Source: Owenia fusiformis (Eukaryota > Annelida > Polychaeta > Sabellida > Oweniidae). Taken from it: DNA of 64,000 nucleotides. The DNA lies in contig CAIIXF020000006.1 in assembly GCA_903813345.2 (NCBI GenBank), positions 29,705,936 to 29,769,935 on the forward strand, given 5' to 3'. The translations under genes were made by a program, and so were the position numbers. The notes beneath the pieces were generated by a model. That model worked only from the letters and a program-made list of their open reading frames with translations. It did no database searches and was not told the DNA's origin. Shown here piece by piece: positions 1 to 11,679 of this stretch. How positions within the stretch are numbered: the stretch's first letter is position 1; every line of letters starts with the position of its first letter.

Positions 1-2185
1 GATAGTAACTTTTTCTCTTTACAGTTTACATCATTGGATCCAATAAACTATTGCAATCTAAAAAATTTCGCTATCAGTTTTAGTTATGGTACAGAACCTG
101 ATGTGAATCTGATTTCAAGTTCACATTTAGGAGCATCAGGAAGATGTATGAGTAGTGTTGACTTTTGACTTTCACAACCAATCAGGTGACTTCATAAATA
201 ATACATGTGGCAAGTAAATTCTACATGATTTATCCTAGGTTTTGAATGTTATATATTCAGCTGGTTGGAGAGGTTTAACGAAAAGTTTTTGTTTTTTAGT
301 AGCATTCGATTTTATTGTAATCGGTATCAGATACAGACAAACAGCCAGCTTTTTCCAAAGGGAGGTCACTTTTCACAAAAATTCCAGGGTGGTCTAAAAT
401 GCTCAGAACAGTGAAAAACTGCATGATTTTGAAAGAATGTTTGGCCATGGGGGGGGGGGGGTCGCCCTAACCCCTAATGGCTACAGGCCTGAGATGTATC
501 TTGTTAAGAGAAAGATACCCTATCCCATATCAATATTTCTCTCATCAGGGAAACATACCACATAAGTCATACAGTATAACCACCCTTAACAGACAGTGCT
601 TGCAGAAAATACTTGGTGCATATGTATTGCTCTCTGTGACAAGATGTGGAACCAACGGTCATTTTGTGTATTAATTATACCCCACACTGATGATTTTTTC
701 TGCAAATACCATCAGCATAGAACAATTCAATCTACTCTGAGAGAGAAACATGTCACATGTATTAGCATACAATGCCCTTATGGCCTTCAAAACATCCATT
801 ACCCTCAAAGGTTTAATCAAATATGTCCTACCTCCGATAATACGATTTTGGGTGGTGCTTTGAACACCATGATCCTCTGCAGGTTTGTTGGGTTAAAATC
901 AATTTTGAATTGCAATAAGCAAATGACATCCATAAATGGTTTAAATATATTATACATTGCATGATATCATAAAATTGTCAACTTAATAACACCTGGCTAG
1001 TTTTTACTTAACAATTCACTATAGTACTGAAGGTTAGGTCTATCTTAAGAGCTGCATGGTTAATAGCCCCCCTTCCCCAACAACATGATACCTTTCAAAA
1101 TAAGAGACACACAGTAGCTCCTCTTTATTCAATATTTTGCAAGAAAATATTGATTAAATCATATTATCTATAAAGTAAAATTACTGGTATGCGATAACAC
1201 CTGTCTCCTATGATACTATATACAGAATGTATATTATTAAGGTATTGATTTATTTAGGATAGGCAGATTATCACATGTTTGAATAGACATTTATTAAATA
1301 TTTTGCATTATTTGAAATATTCTTTTCCAATTTCAACTACATCTACTCTTTATACAGTTATATAAACTTGGTCTTAATGAAAATTAAGAATAATCAATAT
1401 ATTTGATATATATTTTTGGAGACCACTAAGGTTTCTAAAATATAGCAACTTTTGATGATTTTTCCCATTTGAGAGTGGTTGCAAATAGGATTTCAAGTAG
1501 GTGCAACGCCATCTTGATATTGAAGTTGAAGGTTAATGAAAACATTCATATTTTAGAAGCAAGTTTGTATATCCTTGAACTTCCCAATTGCAAAAGGCAA
1601 CAGGTTTACTCCAAATACAACTAATCTATCTGAAATAACAATCTGGTATGATAAACATTTTGCATCTAAAATACAAGTATGATGGTATTTTTCCAGATAA
1701 TATGATATAACTATGTACGTATATGGTGCTTTAATGGTATATTTTTAAGACTTGACTGACGCACAATCAAATAGACTTGCATCATAGATATACATATACT
1801 ACTCAGGTATTTCTATTCAAACTATACATGTACTTCTGTCAAAATGACCATTTTTGTTTCTTCGGGGAATTTACTTTACGGAGTGATATGAAGAGCTCTA
1901 GAAAATCAAAATGTATCAGGAGGGTTCACATTTGAAAGCTTTGGCCCAAAATACCTATGAACTCAAAATGGTGGAAACTGCATTATATTGAAAAGAGTTT
2001 TTGGCTAAGGGGTATGCTCAACCACCCCCTGCTCCCTTCCCCCAAACCCCTCTTCCCCCAAATCAAGCCCCTGGCTATGGGCTAGAAATCTTTGGGAGTG
2101 GATGAAGCCAATGCTAGGCTGAAAGTTATACGAAAATCAGCCTTGGAATGAGGTAACCATGATAATGCACGTAAATCATACTCAC
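1..2185. other. Non-coding stretch, probably intron of the choline kinase gene
   Basis: I see no exon with good splice sites or a recognisable domain on either strand. Because the kinase exon at 2186-2379 has a donor on its left side, this stretch is probably its first intron in whole or part. It contains a G-run near 450-463 and AT-rich sequence. Open frames here, such as 477-674 and 596-964, have no recognisable motif. Confidence 0.5.
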
Positions 2186-2379
2186 TGGATTCGTTCCACT
2201 GTGAAATCTTTTTCCGACACATCTTTCCATCGTCCCTGGAGAAAGCGTTGACAGAATCTAAGTCCTTTAGATTCTATGGTCTCATCAGGATTCTCACTGA
2301 CCTGCCTCTGCATTTTGTGGTCCCCATTTTCTTGATTCTGGATTGAGAGCTCATTGGGCACTTTCAAATACAAGTCCAT
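2186..2379 (-). CDS. Choline/ethanolamine kinase, first coding exon (partial gene)
   Basis: This exon encodes the N-terminus of a choline/ethanolamine kinase, a cytosolic enzyme that phosphorylates choline or ethanolamine in the first step of the Kennedy pathway. The 64 codons end in a segment resembling the entry to the kinase fold of animal choline kinases: LRFCQRFLQGRW, then a DFTVERI strand that normally leads into the Gly-Gly nucleotide loop. That loop is absent here because a GTGAGT donor interrupts the frame in phase 2 (CA|GTGAGT on the minus strand). The start is the ATG at 2379, with A at -3 and G at +4; the frame is open further upstream but without a clear second ATG. The remaining exons must lie left of the window. 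Choline versus ethanolamine preference cannot be told from this exon. Confidence 0.72.
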
Positions 2380-3757
2380 AATTGCACCAAATAATATTGC
2401 AGTGGAAAAGTGTAAACCACACAACTTTTATCGCTATATATCTGCTCCTTGCTTTCAGATATACTTTTAAGCTCTATTCAGTGTCATTGTGACATACTAA
2501 CGCGTGATAATGACGTGGAGTTGTGGATTAAGTGTCAGGCCACCTTTTTTAATAATTAATATTTCCTAGTGAGAACATGCAGCCTTGTTACAAATAGTCT
2601 CAAAGAGACTTTAGTCCGAATTACTTTAATATATTTCAACACAATACTGTATGCATTCTTAATATCGCAAAATAGAATATTAAATAGAAATATGATTTTA
2701 ACATAAGTAATCATATGCTTCTTCGAATAGATAGTCTATTATTAAGTTTCTATAAACGCTATAGCGAAAAGCGAACCGGAAATAAAAAATCCCAGGTAAT
2801 AAAAGACAATAACAAAGAATTGACGCTGAAATGCAGAATCATGTGTCTATATTAGAGCTTTAATGGGTGTTCGTATTACCATTTCATCCATTCAATTCGC
2901 ATCTATGGGCTAACTGGTAAGTTATCTGATATAAAGTGTATAATACTTCCAAGATTAGGGAAGAGTTCAGAAGTTCAAACATGGAAAAGTAATGGTAAGC
3001 TGAATATAGAGGTCTCTTCTATTGTATATACAGTTTACTATTACTTTTCCCTTGGCATATGATTCAACCATTGATTGATTTTACTAGGTGCGCACATTTT
3101 ACTAAGTGCAACAGTATGTTTGTTTGTTTGTATCCTTTGTAGCGTTATAATGCCGCTTATTGGTCACGTGTTACTGGTTATTCCCTTGTGCTTGCTCTTG
3201 ATACTTATTCACTTGTTCTTTATCAAAAGTCTAAAATTCCTTATACTATTATATACACAGTCAGAGAGAATGTTTCTGGCGAAATTCTGGGACTTCAAAT
3301 ACTTTTAAGTTGGGAAACCGGAAGTGCTTACCTTTTTTAATTCCCGAATCTCTCCGAAATTAGCTCATCTTGGTGACTGTAAATTGCACAGCTGTATTCA
3401 ATGGAGTCTTGTCATATTCGATCAGCCTCAATTTTAAAGTGTATATTTTATTTTCAACGTGATTTCATCGTTTTTTGTCGACTGGTAACAATCCGCGAGG
3501 CTAATGGCAAGATGGATGACTTTTGACCTGACCTTGACCGATGGTGATCACGTCATCAATATTACCAAGATGGCGGTTTCAAAATTTTCTAAAATCGCTT
3601 CAAATAATATTATGTTAATTCCTAGCGAGTAAAGATATCTCTTAGTTTGCTATTTCACAATAAGATAACGAAATGTGTAAGGAATTCGTATTTATCAATT
3701 AAAACATCACATCGACATTTGGTATTCGTAAACTAGACGATGAAGATAACGACCTCG

Positions 3758-3831
3758 AAAAAAAAAAGAGCGAGTACAGGATTCGAACCCGGGCCTCCAG
3801 CGTGCCAAGTGAGGATTCTCCCCCTAGACCA
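3758..3831 (-). pseudogene. tRNA-like sequence with intact pol III boxes and T-run
   Basis: Read on the minus strand, this has a perfect A box (TGGTCTAGGGGG, 3831-3820), a perfect B box (GGTTCGAATCC, 3789-3779) and a T10 terminator (3767-3758). The seven bases on each side do not pair as an acceptor stem, and the anticodon stem is poor, so it is not a working tRNA as written. The loop would read TTGGCAC. It is either a tRNA pseudogene or the head of a tRNA-derived SINE. I see no obvious SINE body. Confidence 0.5.
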
Positions 3832-4607
3832 CCGATATATTATATATGTTGTTGGGATTTAAACGCTACTTATTTTGAATGCTATGATTCGGAAGTGACG
3901 TCACGTTCTTCACGTTTTGTTTGAGAGCGAGAACGAGACGTGCCAGAAGCCCGGCTTTTTTGTCAGTCGACCTGTTCAAAGTACATTTAGTTATAATTAT
4001 CGCTTTCCAGAACAATTTAGGAAACAATATTTTCTATCTACGTCGATTAAAAAGCATCTAAGGTACGTAAATTTATATGAACAACTGAGTCAATAGGGAT
4101 AAATAGCCCAACGAGAGTCGGCGGTCTTAAAAAATACTTGGATCTGGATGCCAGTCCTGGTATAAATATAGTTCCAGGGCAATTCGAAGAACGTATTAGA
4201 TGTCCGTGATTATATACAGTTTTTATATGTGGTCATTTAAAATCTCCTGGTTTGCCTAATGTAATTGCAAAAGGCATGAAATATTGTCCTGTTTGTTGAT
4301 TGTGACAGGTTTATGTTACGACCACTTAGAGTCTGTAGATCCAGTAGTGGATTTGCAACAGTAGTGTCTTTATTAGAAATCTGTCATCTGCCCTGTCAGC
4401 CCTCACGTATTAGGCGTTATTGTCACGTATTTGCTGGAAAACTGAAATCACGCATTAATTTTGCATGTATGATGAAATGTCACGCATTATATGAAATCAC
4501 ACATTATGTTGATATTTAAAACAATTTGGTTTTCATAAAATGCCGATACGGTAAAAACTGTGTAAATGTCACGTCGAAATATTTTGTCCTTACCTCCCCC
4601 CATGGCC

Positions 4608-4785
4608 ATGGTGTCATTGCAATGTGTGTTCTAACCTATAGAGGGTAAGTAAGACTCCTAATCTTCAGGTAAAGTAGATTTCATGGCCTGACTTCGTCCG
4701 GTAGAACTTGAAAAATAAGATTTACCTGAAGATTAGGAGTCTTACTTACCTTCTAGAGGTTAGAACACACATTTTAATGAAACTC
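4608..4785. mobile_element. Hairpin MITE, about 160-175 bp
   Basis: Two inverted arms of about 53 bp, 4621-4673 and 4721-4773, begin AATGTGTGTTCTAACC and differ at only a few positions. Weaker pairing extends about a dozen bases outward. The spacer is about 47 bp and there is no coding capacity. A second copy shares one arm at about 5390. I could not find a clean target duplication. Confidence 0.75.
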
Positions 4786-5384
4786 TATCACCTTTGTTGC
4801 GTCAACTATAGACAATTTGGCACAATATCCAAGAGGTAAATTATGGATCGTGAAAATGAATGATTTCCAAGTAAGTTCCGGGAGTTTCAATACGATAAAT
4901 TACCGAACATTTGTGAAAATTGAATCTTTGTTCATTGATTTTATAATTTACACGTGCATGTATTCGTCTACACTTTGGTCTAAATTATAAAGCATCACAA
5001 ACAGGTCCTAAAATATTAATAGACTAATACAGCTGACGACCCATTCATACTTTCCGCGCAGCATTTCATTCAGACCAATAGTTCAACTGTAGATCATGCA
5101 CTTTTCTATCTTAGAACAGGCCATCCTCTTCTGCCCTCCTAAACTCGTCTGCAGAAGAGACCACAAAACATTATTTTCAAATATTTTAATTATTTTTACA
5201 TCAGACATGGTTGGATGATATGTCACAAAATTAAAGTTCAAGGTCAATTCAGTATTTCGTGATAGAGGCAAAGCCGTCCCGGAAGTAAACATGAAGAAAA
5301 TGGAAAAGTCCAAAAAGCATTAACACAAATTTCAATCAAGTACTGTGCTTATGCTTCATCATGAACAAAACATAGCTGATATGG

Positions 5385-5535
5385 TTTCATTAAAATGTGT
5401 GTTCTAACCTTTAGAGGGTAAGTAAGACTCCTAATCTTCAGATAAATCTTATTTTTCAAGTTCTACCGACGAAGTCAGGCCATGAAATCTACTCTAACTC
5501 TTATATTTCAAGTTCTAATGACGGAGTCAGACCAT
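5385..5535. mobile_element. Second, rearranged copy of the 4.6-kb hairpin MITE
   Basis: The left arm (from TTTCATTAAAATGTGTG, 5387 on) matches the right terminus of the copy at 4608-4785, and the internal segment (TTCAAGTTCTA, then GAAGTCAGGCCATGAAA) is present twice in tandem. The right arm is missing, so this copy is truncated or internally duplicated. Confidence 0.6.
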
Positions 5536-6177
5536 GAAAAAAATAGTAAGTCAAGCAGTCTAACCTATCAGATCCTCTGTATCACCGTCTATGAAAGATT
5601 GAATCATAGGTATCCCATCAATCTCTCAAGCAATAAATCAACCAACTAAGGTTTTACCCGGGCATTGTACGTTTGTTCATCATACATTAATTGACAGATA
5701 AAATCGTCAATGAACATTTAAATATGTGTGTGCAAATCTCCCAGATTTGTTTACTCAATCAATTATAAAAATAAATTCGGGGTTTAATAAGGATGGATCT
5801 TACGTAAACTACCTAGGACTTTCGAATTCAGTCAATTTTGTGTTCATTTTATTTAGTTGATATCTTGTATAACCAGGTTACAACCAACCATTTAGTTTTT
5901 TCTGATATTGATGATAAAGTAGCAGATTATTTTAAAATGTTCTGTTTAGCTCTTATAGGTTTTTTTGGTAACAGTAGTCTACACTGGGGATGCAAGGGCT
6001 ATCAAGTCATTTCACTATTATACTCCTCAAAAAAGTTAAGGACCAGTGGTTTTCCTGTAAATAAACATGCTAACCCCCATATTTGTTTGAACGACTATTT
6101 TCTAAGCGTGGAACAAAATAAATCCCAATAAAGAAAATAAATCTGTATCTTGGTTCTATTCCCTATAAAGTCCGCAA

Positions 6178-6733
6178 AGTTTCAATGTTATATCTCCATT
6201 ACATTGGGTCAAAATTGATGAATTTCATGACATTTAACAAAAATGGCAGATCCCATGTTAAACAAATGGGGAATGGTTGGGTTGCCATAAGTCATATGAG
6301 GAACGATCCATCCATCCGATTGCTCTCAAAATTGAAATTGTAAGAGATAATTAAATTTTCTAAATTGTCCACTCTACAAAAATATGATTTAATTGTCCAG
6401 GGTTTACAAAAGTTAATGGTTTCAAATTCAATATTTTTTTAATGATCCTCTTATTGAAATAACACAGGTGGTTCAGTGAGGTGGTCAAAATTACTTTAAC
6501 GCTCCGTATCGCTAATTTTAACAACATAAGCGAGACATTTAGCATTTAGAAAGTATTTTTAATAAATGTTTTACTGAATGGATATTCCAAAATCTGAGTT
6601 GCCCCTAAGTGCTAAGCCACCATTCCCCATTTGTTTAACATGGGATCTGCCATTTTTGTTAAATTTCATGAAATTCATCAATTTTGACATCAAATTTTGA
6701 CCCAATGTAATGAAGATATAACATTGAAACGTT
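6178..6733. mobile_element. Inverted-repeat element, about 556 bp
   Basis: The left arm (6178-6290) begins GTTTCAATGTTATATCT and contains the segment TTAACAAAAATGGCAGATCC. The right arm (6605-6733) is its inverse complement with small indels. The inner 300 bp is AT-rich without an ORF of note. It is a non-autonomous DNA-transposon-like foldback; the superfamily is unknown. Confidence 0.65.
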
Positions 6734-7748
6734 AGCTGGACATTTCAGAACAATCACCCTTGCATACTTTTATGCAATTAAATTGAAATGCCCAATATTC
6801 CAAAAATAATTTGACCAATAGTGTTATGCAAACCATTATGGAAATTTCCTATTTACAACTCATTTCTCTTTTAACTATCAATATTTGGAGACCATCCCTA
6901 AAAATCAATTCTTTTGGATAAATAATATCTGACACACTGTCAGGGCCTCACAAGTATTTATAAGATATTACATGTATGTTTGCTTGCATGAATGTTTTGG
7001 GGCCTTCTGATGAGTTCTGAATCCCCCATTCATCCCCCATTCCCATCCCTACACACTTCCCCTCTACATGAAATGAAATAAATAGGGGATGGAATACAAA
7101 GACTCGATGCAAGACTACTACCTCGCATGATTGAATTGTGCAAAGTAGTCCATTGGCTCATTAATAATTCAGTTAAGTCTTGTTGATTATCAAAACCTCA
7201 TAAATTATTTCTTAGTTCTGGTAAGTCTGTTGCACATTGATTCTCTATTTTTCACAACCCTGGCAAACAGTTTAATGCTGGAAATTGAATTTGTCGCCTT
7301 TCTATTGTAATTATTAAGGTAGTTTGTGCATTTGTCTTGCAAAAAATTGAGGTTTCCTCTGATGTAAATCTATAATTTCAGATTTTCATTTTTAAAAAAC
7401 AAAGTATTGCAAAATTATAAGCTGGAATAGCTTTTGTAAGGGTATTTTATTTTACTCTTGAAATAAATTTTGTCTTTTTGTAATAAGAAATTATATTGGA
7501 TTTGATATTTATTCTACTGGATCAAAGGAAAAAAGAAATGATTCCTCTGTATTCAATTAACTTGATACATACAATAGATTGACTCTTTTTGTGTGTTTAA
7601 TATAGAAAATGTTAGGCTTGTTTTGAGAGAACTTACCAGATTTAATTAGCCTAGCGTTCCATTAAGTTGATTTATTAACATGCACATTGGTGATATTATT
7701 GAAACTGGCTTAAACCAATAATATTGACTGACACTGTTAATAGTATAC

Positions 7749-8558
7749 ATGTTAGGATTAAAATCAAAGGTATTCAGGAAAAAACCAAGTGAGAGTTATC
7801 CTGGGAGTAATATGGGAGAAGTTGTCATAAGCTTAAATGTAGGAGGTTTCATCTACTGCACCACATTGGCGTGTATGAGGAAGTACCCGAACTCTACCCT
7901 TGGTAGGATGTTCATGAGCCAACCATACGTCATAATGGATAACTCAGATAACTATTTCCTGGATCGTGATGGAAAATTATTCCGCTATGTACTGAATTAT
8001 ATCAGAGATGGTGAGCTAAATCTGCCAGAAAATTTTGACGAGTTTGATCAATTAGAAAAAGAAGTTAGCTATTATAAGATATTGCCGTTGATGAGAGATA
8101 TCAAAAAAGTAAGAGAAGCGCATGAGTTGCTCGGGCAACCAAAAAACATAGAGACTTCCAAATATGGCTGTATTATTGAAATCATAGAAAGTGGCAATGA
8201 TGTTTTGCTGGAGTTTGGCTACTCTGAAGATTCACTTTACCGATTCCCTCCTGGCCTTCAGGAGCTACTTAAACCAACAATCTATGACGTTATAAATGAC
8301 GAAAAGGGGATAATTTCCCGATATACAATGAAGCTGTCCAGACTTCAATGTGCAGCTAGATTGAAATCTAAGAATTGGGAGTTTTTAGGGTCTGTTGCTG
8401 TAGCAACAGGGAAGAATAACCATAACAACAAAGAGATTAGGGATAAGTGGTATAAGGATTGCTCTGACAGAAGTCTGAACACAGTAGTTATGGATGACGC
8501 TGCTATGAAAAAGTTATTAGGACCAGAAAAAAGCTTTTCTCATTATACACATCTTTAA
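7749..8558 (+). CDS. KCTD-type BTB/T1-domain protein, copy A (269 aa)
   Basis: This single open frame encodes a potassium-channel-tetramerisation-domain (KCTD) protein. Such proteins form oligomers through the BTB/T1 domain, and many act as Cullin-3 ubiquitin-ligase adaptors. Residues about 24-115 carry the T1 hallmarks: LNVGGFIYCTT, then DRDGKLFRYVLNYIRDG, then a YYKILPL helix. The C-terminal 150 residues have the segment SRLQCAARLKSKNWEF, which is shared with the neighbouring paralogue at 9592-10335. By BTB sequence it is nearest the KCTD6/KCTD21/KCNRG group, from memory of the family. No channel transmembrane segments are present, so it is not a Kv channel. The start is either 7749 or Met22 at 7812; a possible acceptor (GTATTCAG) just before 7780 would favour 7812 after an upstream non-coding exon. 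Confidence 0.85.
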   Translation: MLGLKSKVFRKKPSESYPGSNMGEVVISLNVGGFIYCTTLACMRKYPNSTLGRMFMSQPYVIMDNSDNYFLDRDGKLFRYVLNYIRDGELNLPENFDEFDQLEKEVSYYKILPLMRDIKKVREAHELLGQPKNIETSKYGCIIEIIESGNDVLLEFGYSEDSLYRFPPGLQELLKPTIYDVINDEKGIISRYTMKLSRLQCAARLKSKNWEFLGSVAVATGKNNHNNKEIRDKWYKDCSDRSLNTVVMDDAAMKKLLGPEKSFSHYTHL

Positions 8559-9591
8559 CCAAAGTAAGGCCTTTAGTAGCTCTATACCAAAAGGTAAAAT
8601 ACATGTATCTCAGTGCAATGTCAATGGGGCTAACCATGTATAAGTTTGTTTGTGGTGCCTCAATATAATTTCTTTCTCCACATCTAAGTGCATGTTTTCC
8701 TGTAGTCTTGCTTTGGACTCTTGTGTTCTTTGAAACCCATGTGTGTGAGAAGGTGTGGAGTCAAGTAGTTTGAGGGGATGGGATCAAAGGGGCTTCTAGC
8801 TAGACTAACTCTCCTACTTTTTCCAGCCTTGAATGGAGGTTACAGAGACCTTGAGACAAATAAGGTTAAAATTGAATTTTTGAGTCCTTCAGACCCATAG
8901 CCACCAACCAGCTTATGCCAATAGGGGGGGGGGGGTGTTCAAATTTAAGAATTTGGTGACTTGAGACAAATTAAGCTCTTCATTATAGTTTTACTTTCAA
9001 ATTAAGTTTGTATGACATTTTATAAGGTCACATTGATAACTTATCTTGAGAAACACTCAAGCAGATAGGAGCTGATGGACTTTTAAATGTATACTTGTTA
9101 TGTTTATCCTTTCTTAAAGTATTTGTACAAGATAACATGATAAGGAATAAGGAGACAAGACACGAAGGCTTGGTAAACTTATATTCTGTACATATACACT
9201 CAATTTGGCACTCAATCAATAAGAACACATCAATGAGTATAATTTCTTTCTATCCTATCTTTTACACAGGTTGTACTGAACTGTGTACATGTCCTATAAT
9301 AGGTATTGTTTTACATTATTATGTTTGTCGAATGTGAATATTATAACTGCAATAACCAAAGGACAAAAGAACTAGAAGGCAAGTAAGCATTCTTCAAATG
9401 CGACATCATCCAAAAAGGAACAGAGTAGCTTGTGTCTGGAGTATAGTACTGCATTTGGAGGTTAAATTATTATGCAGTAAACAAACCTTTCTCAATATTG
9501 ACATTATTATAGTAATTCAAAGTTGTACAAGAAATAATGAACTATTTTTTTGTATTTCCAGGTTCTATGCATTTGTGACTGACACCATTTG
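8559..9591. other. Spacer between the two KCTD genes
   Basis: This holds the 3' flank of copy A and the upstream region of copy B. A G11-run lies near 8925-8936. A polypyrimidine tract and AG acceptor (TTTTTTGTATTTCCAG, ending at 9561) precede the copy-B start by 30 bp, suggesting a 5'UTR intron whose first exon is somewhere in this spacer. I see no separate gene. Confidence 0.5.
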
Positions 9592-10335
9592 ATGAGAATG
9601 ACAGCTGTCACACACAATATGACAGGTGTCATGAGAATGACAAGCATCAAAGACAATGAGCTTATTCACCTGAATGTTGGTGGCGTCATCTATACAACAA
9701 CACGTCTCACATTAACGACTTATCCTAACACTATGATTGGTGCAATGTTCAATGGCAATATGTCAAACACAAAAGACGAACATGGAAGGATTTTCATTGA
9801 TCGGGACGGGGAATTATTTAAATATGTCTTGAACTTCCTGCGATCGTCCACGCTATCTCTACCTGATGGCTTTAAAGATTATTCGTCACTTTTAGCCGAG
9901 GCAGATTTTTACCAAATTCAGCCGCTCACTGATCTTGTTAGGAATATTATTCAGGAGATCGATGAAGAGAAAAAGAAGGAGTTTGAACCTGATGGGATGT
10001 TTTTAGAAGTAACAGAACGTTTTTGCCCATATTGGAATCGTTTTAAAACATACATTGCTGGGTCATGGGATGAAAATGACACCCCATTGGTCCTAATCGA
10101 TCTTCTCAATATTGTATTTATTTCGGAAATGTTACGCTCAAATGTTCCAACCACACAGCTCACGAGACTACAATGTTCCGCCCGCCTAAGATCAAAAGGT
10201 TGGATTTTACAAAACACATTTTTGTCGTCGTGGGGTGGGGATGGGAAAGAGGGTAAAGAGGTGATTAAGGATAGATGGTTCTTGCCGCATACTGTTGGAG
10301 TGAAGAATGGTTGCCTAAAGGAAACTGAACTTTAG
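9592..10335 (+). CDS. KCTD-type BTB/T1-domain protein, copy B (247 aa)
   Basis: This is a second KCTD-family protein, head-to-tail with copy A. The BTB/T1 core lies at residues about 22-115, with LNVGGVIYTTT, FIDRDGELFKYVLNFLRSS and ADFYQIQPL, very close to vertebrate KCTD6/21-type sequences. The C-terminal domain keeps the motif TRLQCSARLRSKGWIL and a KEVIKDRWF segment that aligns with KEIRDKWYKD of copy A, so the two genes are tandem duplicates. The likely role is a Cullin-3 substrate adaptor in the cytoplasm (family inference). The first ATG is at 9592, but a small nucleotide duplication (ATGAGAATGACA at 9592 and again near 9631) gives several in-frame Met codons, so the true start is uncertain by up to 16 residues. 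A splice acceptor at 9560-9561 lies 30 bp upstream. Confidence 0.87.
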   Translation: MRMTAVTHNMTGVMRMTSIKDNELIHLNVGGVIYTTTRLTLTTYPNTMIGAMFNGNMSNTKDEHGRIFIDRDGELFKYVLNFLRSSTLSLPDGFKDYSSLLAEADFYQIQPLTDLVRNIIQEIDEEKKKEFEPDGMFLEVTERFCPYWNRFKTYIAGSWDENDTPLVLIDLLNIVFISEMLRSNVPTTQLTRLQCSARLRSKGWILQNTFLSSWGGDGKEGKEVIKDRWFLPHTVGVKNGCLKETEL

Positions 10336-10939
10336 GAATTGGTTGTATAATACATGGTCAGGGAATTTTGTCGTTATTGTATAGTTTTGCTGCAAGCCAT
10401 TGTGACCTTGAGATCCTATATACTTCACCTTCTGAAGGTAAAGTAGGTAGGATTTGGGGATTCAGAGGCTAATGATTTTTTGAATAGATAGGTCATTTGC
10501 ATTTAAGTGAATCAAATGTCACTAAAAATTTCTTTCATATTTTACTGTACATGTGGCCCGAGTAAGTAGAAAACATGTTTACTTTCTAATTCTTAATCTT
10601 ACACTATATACAAGTGTATGGAAATATGTCGGATGGGTAGTGGCTTAATGATATTTACATTCAGAGAGTTCTTCTAACCAATGTATTTTTTGGAGAAGAA
10701 ATATTTACACAATATAGTTATTCAACATCACATCCTCTTTGTGAAAAAATTGAGCTCTGATCTCTTTCAATTTTACAAGACATACCATAGAGTTTTTGGT
10801 CAAAGTGTGCAATACTTATATTTAAATTTAGTTAATATTTTATGGAACCACATGCAATAATATGTCATGAGGTATTAACTATTTATGCATGCTTGATTAT
10901 TTTGAGTGTGGTTGAATTGTGTGTTAATAGAAATCAGTT
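10336..10939. other. Gene-free flank, 3' of KCTD copy B
   Basis: AT-rich sequence follows the stop codon, holding the likely 3'UTR of copy B and then unannotated DNA up to the insertion site of the large foldback element. I see no further gene or repeat. Confidence 0.5.
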
Positions 10940-11256
10940 GAATTGTATGGTGTAAATTCTGTGTCAAAAGTATTACATACCTAATTCAGTAGTTTGGGTG
11001 CACCAATATAAAAATCAGTGCCTATTTTGTACTCCTGACATATTTAGTGGAAATTCCGGTACCTATCTCTATATTAGATGCCTGTTTAAAATTAGGTGAC
11101 CCAACTTTATTTTTCGGTCACCTAATTTTATCTGGTACCCGAATTCTCTACTATGATAAACACTTAGCCAAATTGTTCTCTCAATCGGTACTGGAATCAA
11201 TTCCGTATCTAAAAACATTCAGTACGTTAAAAAAAACCGGTACCCGAAAAAATACC

Positions 11257-11620
11257 GTACGTCGAAAAATCGGGTGCCGGAAAAAATTCCGTACGTCGAA
11301 AAATCGGGTGCCGGAAAAAATCCTGGACCCGATTATCGCCTCCCTTTATTAAAAGATGTCGTGGTATTCGAGCGTCCATAATTTCTTGAACAAAAATATG
11401 GACCGATTATCGCCTCACTTTGTTAAAAGATGTCGTGGTAATCGAGCGTCCATAATTTCTTGAACAAAAATATGGATCCGATTATCGCCTCCCTTTATTA
11501 AAAGATGTCGTGGCAATCGAGCGTCCATAATTTCTTGAACAAAATATGGATCCGATTATCGCCTCCCTTTGTTAAAATATGTCGTGGTAATCGAGCGTTT
11601 AGATATTTCTTGGCCAAAGA
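11257..11620. repeat. 34-bp and 74-bp tandem arrays near the left terminus
   Basis: About two to three copies of a 34-bp unit (CCGTACGTCGAAAAATCGGG core) are followed by four copies of a unit of about 74 bp containing GATTATCGCCTC, with copies starting near 11331, 11405, 11480 and 11554. The same arrays occur inverted on the right arm at 22078-22400. Subterminal arrays of this kind are typical of foldback elements and may bind transposase. Confidence 0.8.
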
Positions 11621-11679
11621 TAGGCTATGTACCTGATTGATTTTGAAAGAATTTCTGGCCAGGGGGGGGGGGCACCCAA

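Larger units (their letters stand above)
2430..7740. other. Gene-free stretch with MITEs and a tRNA-like unit
   Basis: I find no supported protein gene between the kinase exon and the first KCTD gene. The stretch holds a tRNA-like pol III unit (3758-3831), two copies of one hairpin MITE (about 4608-4785 and 5385-5535) and a larger inverted-repeat element (6178-6733), listed separately. The remainder is AT-rich. Frames at 3075-3308 and 5838-6131 start at TTG and look like chance. Confidence 0.5.

Noticed and set aside
3075-3308. Highly hydrophobic 77-codon frame
   Set aside because: TTG start, T-rich composition explains the Leu/Ile/Phe content, and no partner exon.
5838-6131. 97-codon TTG-start frame containing the words ACTCCTCAAAAAAGTTAAGG
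   Set aside because: The words recall the terminus of some Tc1/mariner-like elements, but I found no matching inverted end or target duplication, and the frame itself has no motif.
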